This document shows positions 23,175-35,700 of a stretch of DNA of 64,000 bases, piece by piece. Position numbers and translations under genes: made by a program. Origin of the DNA: Davidsoniella eucalypti (taxonomy: Eukaryota > Ascomycota > Sordariomycetes > Microascales > Ceratocystidaceae); assembly GCA_004009845.1 (NCBI GenBank), contig RMBW01000045.1:1-64000 (forward strand). The letters are read 5' to 3'. Every line of letters begins with the position of its first letter. Position 1 is the first letter of the stretch. Below the pieces are notes generated by a model, which was not told the origin of the DNA, searched no databases, and saw only the letters and a list, made by a program, of their open reading frames with translations.

Positions 23175-23999
23175 TACATACCTTGTTTACTTTGAGAGAC
23201 TTGTATTGTTTGTCGTGCTGGCTTTGTATTTACATAGATAGAATCATGGTAATAATAATGATAATAATGTGCGGATTCACTACTCGGAGCTGTACTTTTG
23301 AGATAAAATTACCTCTTGGGTCCCGTCCACATACTCACCTTGAGACGAACTTACACTCTAATGGTAGACTTTTGAAGGTTCGGGATGCCCAACTCTGAAT
23401 GTTAACGTCGCTATCAAACATGATCCAAGTACTGAGAACATAAACATAGCTGTAGTTATCTTTAAAGGTCTACCAAACAGCCAAATGCTACATACAAGAA
23501 ATGGAGGCTCTTTTGAACTAGCCCTATGCACTTGAGATATTTCTTCCCTAGAAAGTGTTTATCTAACATAACCAGTTACATGTTTCACTCGGTTTTTGTA
23601 GGGCAATGTTGAATTGTATTTCTTGGTATCTCTGCATTGTTCTATTGTTAAAGTCTGGTCATTCTACTAATCTGGCCTTTACGGTCTATCTTACGCCATA
23701 AGCGATGGTAAGCAATGAGTATTTGCTGACATAAGGTAACTGAAAAATGGTTGGCTTTGGCCAAAGTTACAATAGATTGGGCACAAAATCCCCGTTTAGG
23801 CGCAGGTCGGGTTGCCTTTGCAACTTCTTGAGATTTGGGAAATATCGACATTACCCCTCACATTACAGACTATCACCATATTGACTTTTCTTCATTTGCA
23901 GTCTGCACGTTCATCTTCTTCGCCACTTAAGAGCCGTTTTCTCCCCATTTTCTTCTTTTTTACGCTGTTAATATAGCCTCAAAAGCAGCATCTTTCGCC
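23175..23999. promoter_or_regulatory. Intergenic region and promoter of the left NLR gene
   Basis: This contains the 3' untranslated region of the phosphatase gene and the upstream region of the NLR gene. The whole stretch is preserved in the right copy, so both NLR genes carry nearly the same promoter. Immediately upstream of the ATG are pyrimidine-rich runs (about 23,930-23,960) and a weak TAATATAG element near 23,970. No other gene is seen. Confidence 0.45.
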
Positions 24000-26900
24000 A
24001 TGGAGTCTCGACTATGCCCAGGAAGAGACGACTACGAGATTGGCTGGATTTGTGCCTTACCTGAAGAACTATCTGCCGCCAGGCTCATGCTTGATAAAGA
24101 GTTCAGAGGTCCCCCAAACCAGTCTTCTGCAGATCCCAACAGTTATATCTATGGGCTTATTGGAGAACATAATGTTGTTCTAACTTGTCTACCATCGACT
24201 GGCCAGTCCCAGGCGGCTGCAGCTGCTACAAGCATGGCACACACTTTCCCAACATCTCTCCGATTCATACTTATGGTGGGAATCGGTGCTGGAATTCCCT
24301 CCATCAAACATGATATTCGACTTGGAGATATCGTGGTTGGTATACCCTCGGATACCTTCGGTGGTGTTGTCCAATATGATTTTGGCAAACTACTGAATGA
24401 AGGCCGGTTTCAACGACAAGGCCAGCTAAATTCCCCCCCGAATACTTTACTTTCGGCACTAAACGTCTTCAAATCCACTCTACATATGAATGACCCTGTT
24501 TTTCCCAAATATATTGAGAAGGCGATATCGCATAGTAACAAGACCAAGAAGTATTTTAGAAGACCCGACTCAGAAAGCGATCGACTATTCTATCCACGCC
24601 GCACGCATCCATCCGATTCTCCAACTTGTGACTCTTGTCCTCAGGAATGGGAGTTGACAAGACCGGAACGTGAAGACGACGACCCACAAGTACACTATGG
24701 CATCATCGCATCAGGAAACTCTGTGATGAGAGATGCAAGTCGACGTGACCAGTTGCGTCAGGAGATCGGCGCTATATGTGTCGAAATGGAAGCTGCTGGC
24801 ATAACACAGCAATTCCCATGTCTGGTTATTCGGGGCATTTCGGATTATGCAGATACCCATAAAAAGGACGACTGGCATGGCTATGCGGCTCTTTCTGCTG
24901 CTGCGTATGCCAAAGAGCTCCTAGGCTATGTGCAAAAGAGCAATATAAATACAATGGTACCGGCCTTGAAAGCTATCGGTATGTTTACCAAAGCCCTCTT
25001 GAGCCAAGTTACTTTCATTAGATAAAGAATTCTAACATGTTTATCTTTACAGGAGAGCTAGTCGACAGCATCACTAAAATCACGGATCAAGTCATCGATC
25101 AGAACTCACAAAGGATCGACAGGGAAGAGAAACTCGAACTATCTAAATGCCAGCAGGACTTGAAAACTAGTTCTTACACGGCACATAAAGACATCAACCC
25201 ACAAGCTGTAGACGGGACATGTGTTTGGATTCTGTCGAATGGCAAATTTACCAGCTGGCTCGACAACACAAACGACGACCTTCTTTGGATCTCCGCTGAT
25301 CCAGGTTGTGGAAAGTCAGTCTTGAGCAGGTTCCTCATCGACAAAAAATTGGCTGGTAATTTTTCACAGGCGCCACCTTCACCGCCGTCTTCAGTTTCAG
25401 TTTGTTACTTTTTCTTCAAAGACAACGAGGAACAAAGTAGTCTTGCCACGGCTCTCTGTGCTATCTTACACCAGCTTTTTCGACTCCAACCTTGCCTACG
25501 AAGACATGCCTTGATCCCTTGGAAGGAGAACGGAACTAGACTTCGGACTGAGGTGGATGCACTTTGGCAGGTTTTACTTGCAGCTGTTGCCGATGCAGAC
25601 TTCACGAACACATTCATTGTCATCGATGCCTTAGATGAGTGCAACCACAAAGATCAACCTACATTGATTAAGTTGGCCACTGACTGGTTCAAGACGACCA
25701 AAGATCCGAGAAAGCCATCGTGGCTGAAGATTTTGTTCACAAGTCGTCCCTACTGGGATATACATGCTGAGTTCCTTCCCACGATCGAAACTTTCCCTCG
25801 AATCAAGCTTCCTATGGACGAAGAAGACCACCAAATTCGGGCTGAGATCGATCTATTTGCTAAATCTCGGATTAGAGAGCTCGGCATAGCTCAACATCAC
25901 TGTGACAAGATAGAAAAAAAGCTCCTCAGCATGGAAAACCGTACATATCTGTGGATCAGCCTAGTACTACAGCAAATCAAGCTAATGTCAAAAGGACTTG
26001 AGTTGCAACATGACAGCATTGATCTAGTTCCTACTACGGTGAACGACGCCTACAGAAATATCCTTCAGCGAATTGAGCCCACCAACCTTCAACAATCCAT
26101 TCTCATTCTTCAAATTGTTGTTGGTGCACTACGACCATTGACAGTTACCGAAATGAGGGTTGCAGTGCATTTGAAGATTCAAGATTCTGCTTCCCTTCAA
26201 GATGCTACTGCTCACTCCAACCACATTGAGGAGAGACTACGAGACTTAACTGGCCTATTTGTTTTCGTCAAGGAATCATCGATTTATCTGATACACCAAA
26301 CGGCGAAAGAGTTTTTGTTACAAAACAACATTCCGATACATGAGCAACCTCTTTCCTGTATTCCAGAGACAACCAACGAAATTTTGGCCGATATCTGCTG
26401 TAAATATTTATCTTTGTCAGAAGTACAGGATGCCCTCAAGTCTAAAGTCGACAATAACAGCCACACTACAACTCTGGTATTTAACGACTATGTCAGAGAT
26501 AATTGGTGTAGCCATGTCTGTGGTATTTCCACAAAGTCACCCAAGCGTGGTGAATATGCTACTCATTTGATTGATAATGGAGCTGATGTCAATTATGAGA
26601 CTTTTGGGGGTCATACGGCTCTTACTTTATCTTGCTCAGAAGGTCATCTTGATGTTGCCAAGATCTTGATCGAGAAAGGAGCTGATGCCAATCATGTGAC
26701 TTATGATGACGATACTGCTCTTACTTCAGCTTGCTCAGAAGGTCATCTCGATGTTGCCAAGTTCTTGATCGAGAAAGGGGCTGATGTCAATCGTACGACT
26801 TCTGGTGGTGATACTGCTCTTACTTCAGCTTGCTTATGTGGGCAGCTTGATGTTGCCAAGTTCTTGATCGAGAAAGGAGCTAATGTCAATCATGTGGCTG

Positions 26901-29900
26901 CTTATGGCGATACTGCTCTTACTTCAGCTTGCGCACAAGGTCATCTTGATGTTGCCAAGTTCTTAATCGAGAAAGGAGCTAATGTCAATCATGTAACTTC
27001 TGATGATGATACTGCTCTTACTTCAGCTTGCTTATGTGGGCAGCTTGATGTTGCCAAGTTCTTGATCGAGAAAGGAGCCGATGTCAATTTTGCGACTTCT
27101 GGTGGTGATACTGCTCTTACTTTAGCTTGCTCAGAAGGTCATCTTGATGTTGCCAAGTTCTTGATCGAGAAAGGAGCTGATACCAATCGTACGACTTCTT
27201 ATGGTCGTACTGCTCTTACTTCAGCTTGCTTATGTGGGCAGCTTGATGTTGCCAAGTTCTTGGTCAAGAAAGGAGCATATGTCAATCGTACGACTTCTCA
27301 TGGTGATACTGCTCTTACTTCAGCTTGCTCACGAGGGCATCTTGAGGTTGCCAAGTTCTTGATCGATAATGGAGCTGATGTCAATTGCACGACTTCTCAT
27401 GGTGATACTGCTCTTACTTCAGCTTGCTCACGAGGGCATCTTGATGTTGCCAAGTTCTTGATCGATAATGGAGCTGATGTCAATTGCACGACTTCTCATG
27501 GTGATACTGCTCTTACTTTAGCTTGCTCACGAGGGCATCTTGAGGTTGCCAAGTTCTTGATCAAGAAAGGAGCTGATGTCAATCGTACGACTTCTCATGG
27601 TGATATTGCTCTTACTTCAGCTTGCTCACGAGGGCATCTTGATCTTGCCAAGTTCTTGGTCAAGAAAGGAGCTGATGTCAATCGTACGACTTCTGGTGGT
27701 GATACTGCTCTTACTTCAGCTTGCTCACAAGGGCATCTTGATGTTTCCAAGTTCTTGATCGATAATGGAGCTGATGTCAATTGCACGACTTCTCATGGTG
27801 ATACTGCTCTTACTTCAGCTTGCTCACGAGGGCAGCTTGATGTTGCCAAGTTCTTGATCGATAATGGAGCTGATGTCAATTGCACGACTTCTCATGGTGA
27901 TACTGCTCTTACTTCAGCTTGCTCACGAGGGCAGCTTGATGTTGCCAAGTTCTTGATCGATAATGGAGCTGATGTCAATTGCACGACTTCTCATGGTGAT
28001 ACTGCTCTTACTTTAGCTTGCTCACTAGGTCATCTTGATTTTGCCAAGTTCTTGATCGAGAAAGGAGCCGATGTCAATTGCACGACTTCTCATGGTGATA
28101 CTGCTCTTACTTTAGCTTGCTCACGAGGTCATCTTGATTTTGCCAAGTTCTTGATCGATAATGGAGCTGATGTCAATTGCACGACTTCTCATGGTGATAC
28201 TGCTCTTACTTTAGCTTGCTCACGAGGGCATCTTGAGGTTGCCAAGTTCTTGATCAAGAAAGGAGCTGATGTCAATCGTACGACTTCTCATGGTGATACT
28301 GCTCTTACTTCAGCTTGCTCACGAGGGCATCTTGAGGTTGCCAAGTTCTTGATCGATAATGGAGCTGATGTCAATTGCACGACTTCTCATGGTGATACTG
28401 CTCTTACTTCAGCTTGCTCACGAGGGCATCTTGATCTTGCCAAGTTCTTGATCAAGGAAGGAGCCGATGTCAATCGTACAACTTCTGGTGGTCGTACTGC
28501 TCTTACTTCAGCTTGCTTATGTGGGCAGCTTGATGTTGCCAAGTTCTTGATCGAGAAAGGAGCCGATGTCAATTTTGCGGATTCTGGTGCTCTTACTTCA
28601 GCTTGCTCACGAGGGCATCTTGATGTTGCCAAGTTCTTGATCGAGAAAGGAGCCGATGTCAATTGCACGACTTCTCATGGTGATACTGCTCTTACTTCAG
28701 CTTGCTCAGAAGGTCATCTTGATGTTGCCAAGTTCTTGATCGAGAAAGGAGCCGATGTCAATTGCACGACTTCTCATGGTGATACTGCTCTTACTTTAGC
28801 TTGCTCACGAGGTCATCTTGATCTTGCCAAGTTCTTGATCAAGAAAGGAGCTGATGTCAATCGTACGACTTCTGGTGGTTGTACTGCTCTTACTTCAGCT
28901 TGCTTATGTGGGCAGCTTGATGTTGCCAAGTTCTTGATCGAGAAAGGAGCCGATGTCAATTTTGCGGATTCTGGTGCTCTTACTTCAGCTTGCTCACGAG
29001 GGCATCTTGATGTTGCCAAGTTCTTGATCAAGAAAGGAGCTGATGTCAATTGCACGACTTCTCATGGTGATACTGCTCTTACTTTAGCTTGCTCAGAAGG
29101 TCATCTTGATCTTGCCAAGTTCTTGATCGAGAAAGGAGCATATGTCAATCGTACGACTTCTCATGGTGATACTGCTCTTACTTTAGCTTGCTCACGAGGT
29201 CATCTTGATTTTGCCAAGTTCTTGATCGATAATGAAGCTGATGTCAATTGCACGACTTCTCATGGTGATACTGCTCTTACTTTAGCTTGCTCACGAGGGC
29301 ATCTTGAGGTTGCCAAGTTCTTGATCAAGAAAGGAGCTGATGTCAATTGCACGACTTCTCATGGTGATACTGCTCTTACTTTAGCTTGCTCACGAGGGCA
29401 TCTTGAGGTTGCCAAGTTCTTGATCAAGAAAGGAGCATATGTCAATCGTACGACTTCTCATGGTGATACTGCTCTTACTTTAGCTTGCTCACGAGGTCAT
29501 CTTGATTTTGCCAAGTTCTTGATCGATAATGGAGCTGATGTCAATTGCACGACTTCTCATGGTGATACTGCTCTTACTTTAGCTTGCTCACGAGGGCATC
29601 TTGAGGTTGCCAAGTTCTTGATCAAGAAAGGAGCTGATGTCAATTGCACGACTTCTCATGGTGATACTGCTCTTACTTCAGCTTGCTCACGAGGGCAGCT
29701 TGATGTTGCCAAGTTCTTGATCGATAATGGAGCTGATGTCAATTGCACGACTTCTCATGGTGATACTGCTCTTACTTCAGCTTGCTTATGTGGGCAGCTT
29801 GATTTTGCCAAGTTCTTGATCGAGAAAGGAGCCGATGTCAATTGCACGACTTCTCATGGTGATACTGCTCTTACTTTAGCTTGCTCAGAAGGTCATCTTG

Positions 29901-31240
29901 AGGTTGCCAAGTTCTTGATCAAGGAAGGAGCCGATGTCAATCGTACAACTTCTGGTGGTCGTACTGCTCTTACTTCAGCTTGCTTATGTGGGCAGCTTGA
30001 TGTTGCCAAGTTCTTGATCGAGAAAGGAGCCGATGTCAATTTTGCGGATTCTGGTGCTCTTACTTCAGCTTGCTCACGAGGGCATCTTGATCTTGCCAAG
30101 TTCTTGATCGAGGAAGGAGCCGATGTCAATTGCACGACTTCTCATGGTGATACTGCTCTTACTTTAGCTTGCTCACTAGGTCATCTTGATTTTGCCAAGT
30201 TCTTGATCGAGAAAGGAGCCGATGTCAATTGCACGACTTCTCATGGTGATACTGCTCTTACTTTAGCTTGCTCACTAGGTCATCTTGATTTTGCCAAGTT
30301 CTTGATCAAGAAAGGAGCTGATGTCAATCGTACGACTTCTGGTGGTGATACTGCTCTTACTTTAGCTTGCTCAGAAGGTCATCTTGATCTTGCCAAGTTC
30401 TTGATCGAGAAAGGAGCATATGTCAATCGTACGACTTCTCATGGTGATACTGCTCTTACTTTAGCTTGCTCACGAGGTCATCTTGATTTTGCCAAGTTCT
30501 TGATCGATAATGGAGCTGATGTCAATTGCACGACTTCTCATGGTGATACTGCTCTTACTTTAGCTTGCTCAGAAGGTCATCTTGATCTTGCCAAGTTCTT
30601 GATCGAGGAAGGAGCCGATGTCAATTGCACGACTTCTCATGGTGATACTGTTCTTACTTTAGCTTGCTCACGAGGGCATCTTGATGTTTCCAAGTTCTTG
30701 ATCGATAATGGAGCTGATGTCAATTGCACGACTTCTCATGGTGATACTGCTCTTACTTTAGCTTGCTCACGAGGTCATCTTGATCTTGCCAAGTTCTTGA
30801 TCGAGGAAGGAGCCGATGTCAATTGCACGACTTCTCATGGTGATACTGCTCTTACTTTAGCTTGCTCACGAGGTCATCTTGATCTTGCCAAGTTCTTGAT
30901 CGAGGAAGGAGCCGATGTCAATTGCACGACTTCTCATGGTGATACTGCTCTTACTTTAGCTTGCTCACTAGGTCATCTTGATTTTGCCAAGTTCTTGATC
31001 AAGAAAGGAGCTGATGTCAATCGTACGACTTCTGGTGGTGATACTGCTCTTACTTTAGCTTGCTCAGAAGGTCATCTTGATCTTGCCAAGTTCTTGATCG
31101 AGAAAGGAGCATATGTCAATCGTACGACTTCTCATGGTGATACTGCTCTTACTTCAGCTTGCTCGGAAGGTCATCTTGATATTGCCAATTTCTTGATTGA
31201 GAAAGGGGCTGATGTCGATTCCATGACTCATGATGACTAG
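24000..31240 (+). CDS. NLR-like protein: PNP/UDP-phosphorylase-like domain, NACHT, 47 ankyrin repeats
   Basis: Exons are 24,000-24,978 and 25,053-31,240, split by a 74-bp intron (GTATGT, branch CTAAC, TTACAG). The protein has about 2,388 residues. Residues 1-320 are a nucleoside phosphorylase-like domain: IGWICALPEELSAAR, LMVGIGAGIPS, ICVEMEAAG and RGISDYADTHKKDDWHG. A NACHT NTPase follows, with P-loop ADPGCGKSVLSRFLID (about 411-415) and Walker B FIVIDALDEC (about 517-523), plus the FTSRPYWDI motif. Residues 845-2386 are 47 ankyrin units of 33 residues (three of 30). This is the tripartite effector/NTPase/sensor layout of fungal STAND or NLR proteins, linked in several species to incompatibility or defence. 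Related domains in immune proteins have been shown to be ATP nucleosidases, so ATP cleavage is a plausible effector activity here, not shown. Repeats are extremely uniform at DNA level. The frame is open throughout. A close paralogue with only three repeats lies inverted at 55,143-58,048. Confidence 0.93.
26606..31231 (+). repeat. Tandem array of 47 ankyrin-coding units (44 of 99 bp, 3 of 90 bp)
   Basis: Counting units beginning at the Gly-Gly-His of the first repeat gives 47: 44 x 99 + 3 x 90 = 4,626 bp, exactly the distance to the last two codons before the stop. The consensus is HGDTALT-ACS-GHLD-AKFL with an ending of GADVN-TTS. Variation is concentrated at a few sites: unit start H/G/Y/D; S or L before AC; SR, SE, SL or LC; H or Q; DV, EV, DF or DL; EK, DN, KK, KE or EE; and C, R or F after VN. 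Three short units (20/21, 24/25 and 35/36 junctions) lack three codons and share the same neighbours, showing block duplication. First and last units are the most divergent. Confidence 0.95.
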
Positions 31241-32719
31241 ACTACTATTAGCAGCATACAGCCTGTGTCGTCGACTTCGGCGGGCGACATGTATCCAGAT
31301 TCTGCGGATGATCTTTTCGATATACTGGAGTTTGAGCTGACCAAATGGCCCCCATATCCACTATTTCCATGATGCGCTATCGATCAACATAGCCGTCTAG
31401 CGAGTGTAGCTGTTGAGGAGCCCTTCAATCGCCGTCAAGATGCTGTTCAATATACTCAATTAGCATCCCGAGTTTAGAGATTCGTGAGCTTAAGCTGACC
31501 CTATGTTCTTTGCTGGATGGAATTGTAGAGAGGTTAGGATTAAGCTTGAGCTTGCTCGCTTTCAGTGTTAGGATATCTTCCAAGTTTCTCTTTCTGTTTT
31601 ACTACAATTGTACTTTTATTGTTATATTTTCCTACTTTGTCTAATTTACGTTGTTTTTCTACTAGTTACTTTTTGTCTCCTCAGGTTTTTGGCTCATGTT
31701 CAAATGAAAGATTTCCCTCCACTCTTTTGTTATGTAATCTTTAATGAATAGAAACTACTGGGTTACCATTACAATGATTGCAATGACAAATACTAGTTGT
31801 GCTACAGACTTATTGACTGGATTAGGTAAAAAAATGTATTCAAATATAAAACTAAACATAACAGACACACCAGATATCTCCTTGGTACAAAAACAACACG
31901 CAATAAACAAAACTCAAAAATAAGGGTTAGAAGCAAGACTTTAGAAAAAAAGGTAGGAATAAAATCAGAAATAAACATATCAACAGCATATTTGCACAGC
32001 AGCTTCGTCTCTCGTTCTTTCTTTTCTGGAAGAAAAAAAGATAACAAAATAACCATCCAAAGGGGGGAATCAAAGTGTAAAACGAAAAGAAAATGTAGAA
32101 AAAAGGGTGAAGAAAAAACAGATACAAAGAAGAGAAGAAAAAGTAACACACTGAATCAAGAAGAAGAAAGAGGAAGCCATGACCATAATGAAAAAATAAA
32201 ACAATGATGGGAAGAGGGAGGGTAAGAAGAAGAAATGCTAACACAAGTGCCTCACGACAGTTAGATATCTCTTATCAAAATTAAGCATAGCGTGTTCACG
32301 ATGACACATGGTCAACTTGATGATAGAGTCACCAACGAATGCTTGGACATAGCAGCTGCAACAATGTCGTCGAATAGGACTCCTATAGCTGAGGGCAACG
32401 ACACTAGTAGAGGCTGAGGCTCATGTTGCGAAAACGGGTATGCATGCACCCGATACCGGATTATGCATAGTACCGCTACATACAACAGAAAAGCCAACAG
32501 AGCGGTCCATAGCGCAGTCCGAGCAAATATGTTCGATGGCATAATACCTGCTCGATACTGCTGCTGCTGGACCCGACGTCGCGACAAAGAAGAAAAGTAA
32601 GAAGAAGACAGCAGCACCACAGCCACGATCGTAGCCATAGCGCAGGATATGACGGCGCCACAGCACAGTTGTGTCGCAAAAACTGTCGTCACCATCGCCA
32701 TTGCTCGCTCTGCAGACAC
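31241..32719. other. Intergenic region downstream of the NLR gene and of the kinesin gene
   Basis: Bases up to 31,857 are the 3' flank shared with the right duplication. The rest is unique, AT-rich, and lies between two convergent genes. A 408-nt open frame (32,312-32,719, minus) directly after the kinesin stop starts without an ATG and has hydrophobic stretches but no recognised domain. I treat it as 3' untranslated sequence. Confidence 0.45.
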
Positions 32720-35700
32720 CTAGAAGCAGTTGAGCGAGCCCTTCTTCTTCTTCTTGGTCGAGATTGCGTTCATACGCTCCTCCAAGCGAGCCCGTGCTGC
32801 CTCTGCCTCCTGTCGCTTCTTGCGCTCCTCCTCCACGTGTACGCTCCACCGGTTGTCCATGGCTTGGGTCTGCTGCTGGCGTTCCTTAAGATCCTTGATC
32901 TCCGACTCCAGCTCTGTCGCCCGCTTGCGCCACGCGTCCGCATCCGCCCGGAGCTTCTTGCTCTGGCCCTCCAGGTCGCTGAGAGCCTCTTCTAGCGTAG
33001 CTGTCATCTGTCGCTCTGCTGTCAAGTGCTTTTGCAGAGTCTTGATCTTGGCTTCTTGGTCCTCCTGAAGCTGCATCATGGATGCTACAGACGCCGCATC
33101 GTGCTCGCCTCCTGGTGTCGGTGATGACGTTCCGCTGGATGGAATTGGCGCTAGAGGCGTGCCTCTTTGGGATACACCCGATGCCTTGCGAGTCGATGAG
33201 CTAGTGCTGCTTGAACGCTGCACGGAGTCCGACTTCGCAAGTTCATACTTGGCTTGCAGGGAGGCATACTCCTCGCGGATCGAATCCAGCTCATTCTGGA
33301 TCTTAGTCTTCGCCGACATTGCTTCCTCCAGCTGCATTTGGCGTTCAGACTGGAGAGTAGACAGTCTCTTGCTAGCCATCTGTGCCTGATCAAAGTTGGT
33401 CTGCAGCTGATCCTCTAGTTCCTGCACAAGACGAGAGTTCTTCTTGTTATCCATATCCAAGTCGGTCAGGCGTTTCTTGACCACCGTCAGCTGCTGAGGA
33501 ACAGAGCCAGCAGCGGCAATAGCCTCTTCTTCAGGAAGAAGGTCAGCTAGCTCAGCCTTGGCAGTGTTAAGCTCCTTGCGCAGAATGTTGTTTTCGTTGT
33601 CCAGAGTGTTAACTTTAGCTTGTATATCGCCAGTCTTCTCTAGAGACTTGGAGAGGTTCTGACGCTCGTTGATAAGATCCTCAATACGCTCGGCCAAACA
33701 CTCTAGGCTAACTGGGACACCCAAGACATAGGCAACCTGCTGGGCGATGTGGACCATATCCTCACGGGCAGTAGCCAACTCACCCTCCAGAATACGGATG
33801 GTTTCGGCGTGCTCATTGAGAAGAACCTCAAGTTGCTCTTCGTAACCCTTCTGCTCGGCGATGCGCATCTCGTCAATTTCATGAGATTGTTGGTTGCGGA
33901 CATCTTCAAGCGTCTGCTGGTGAGTTTTGATGGCTTCTTGGTGGGCAGCAACTTGCGCCTCCAAAGCAGTCACGAGATCCTTGTGGGCACCAAGTTCACG
34001 CTGGGTGGTATCCTGATCGCGCTTACTAGTCTCAATAGCCTCTTCAAGCTCAGACACAGTGGCGGCGTTGGAGTTAACAATAGCCTTGTACTCGTCGATT
34101 TCATTGCGCAGAGCCAGAACAAGATCGTGTTCCTTCTCACTGAGTGCAGAAGCATTAGCTTCCTTTTGGAAGCTAGTAAGTTTAGCATTGACGTCATCAA
34201 GCTGCTTCTCCAGAATCTCGATAGCAGCCTTCATATCAATCTCACTCTCCTGCATGGAAGAGAGAACAGTGTTGTGCTTTTCCTCCCACTCCTTGAGCTC
34301 GCTCTCAAGACGTGCAATGACCTTGGCGTTTTCAGCAATGATCTCGGGAGAGGGGCCCATAATGCCAGACTCAGAAGACTGCTGGACATTCAGCTCCTGC
34401 TGCTGCTGCAGCGCTCTCTTGAGGCCATCTAGTTCGATGACGAGGTTCTTTTCACGCTGCTCGTGCTCTTGGGAGATCTGCTTCATACGAGACTCAGTCT
34501 GTTCAAGCTGATCACGAAGGGTGGAGACCATAGACATGTCACGCGGCGACGCCTTAAGGCTGCTACGTTCACGAGTAAGACCAGTAATGATCGTCATCTT
34601 TGTCTCCATCTCCTTCTTAGCTACCATGACATCAGCCTCCAGCTCCTGGATACGGTTGGACCGAACTTGGAGCTCGTGCATAGCAGCATTCAGATTAATC
34701 TCAAAGCTCTGCATGACATCAGGGTCATGGCTCAAATTCTCAATCGCAAGATTGCGCAGAGAGGCAAAAGACCGATGAGCACGCTCCATGATCATCACGT
34801 TTTGACTAGACTTGCGACGAATCACAGGCGCCGTGGTTCGAGGGGAGCTAGACTCAAAAGCACGGGCTTTGCTAACTTCGGTTCTCAATTCTTCAACCAT
34901 ATCGAGAGCCTCGTGGTGCTTAGTCTCCAGTTCTTTGTACCGCTCGGCAAGCTCATCCTCGGCAGCCTTCTTCTCAGCAGCAAGACTCTTAAGGGCATCG
35001 AGTTCCTGAAGAAGAGTGACATTGACAGTCCCCTGTCTAGGCTCAACCTTGACATCTTCACTCTTGAAAATCTCAACCTTGACAGGGGAAAGTTCAATAG
35101 GAGCAACAGACTTGAGCTCCAGACTAGTAGTACGAATAGCGACTTCCTCTTGATAAGGTATGACTTCAGTCATCATACTATCAACAAGCTCTATCTTGGC
35201 AAGTCCCAGACCATGAGAAGCATTGTCAAGTTCCTGATCAAGCATCTGTTGCCCGACCATCTTAGCGGTATCCATACTATCGGAAGCCTCCAGGCCAGGT
35301 GAGTCAAGGGCAGAGGATAGTTCAGAAGATAGAGAACGAGCAGTAGAAGAATGGCTGGTGGACTTGATACCGCTAGAACGATCGAAGACAAACGAGTCAG
35401 GGCGAGTGCTGGCAGGTGACATGATCGACATCATGGAGTCACGAGGGCGTGAGTCGGGGTGGCGGCTCTCGTCAACAACGTCTTGTAGTTCGGCCAAAGC
35501 GCGAAGAGATTCCTCATACTTGGCATTGAGATGGTCCATCTCAGTCAAGGTGGACTCGTGTTCCACACGCAAATCAACTAGCTCCTGACTAACAGACTCT
35601 AGCTTGTCGGCAACAAACTTAGATTGCGCGGGACTCTGGGGTAGGTAGTCATCGGGGTTTTCAGTGTTCAGGAGATCGCCATTCTGTTGGTTCTCTTCCT

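Larger units (their letters stand above)
22672..31857 (+). repeat. Left copy of an inverted segmental duplication
   Basis: This 9.2-kb segment reappears in reverse orientation at 54,526-59,387. It starts inside exon 2 of the phosphatase gene at TGGAGGGC and ends about 620 bp after the NLR stop codon. Identity is high throughout, roughly 94-97 percent by eye, including intergenic sequence. The left copy is about 4.3 kb longer because of its ankyrin array. The phosphatase gene is whole only here, so this is the likelier source locus. Confidence 0.93.

Noticed and set aside
27595..30135. Open frames on the minus strand inside the ankyrin array
   Set aside because: They repeat with the same period and are antisense by-products of uniform codon use.
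26606..31231. Dense direct repeats that could suggest a CRISPR-like or minisatellite array
   Set aside because: The period is 99 bp (33 codons), the frame is open throughout and the product is a clean ankyrin array; there are no unique spacers.
32312..32719. 135-codon frame with hydrophobic stretches directly after the kinesin stop
   Set aside because: It lacks an ATG at its start, has no recognised domain and sits in the kinesin 3' region.
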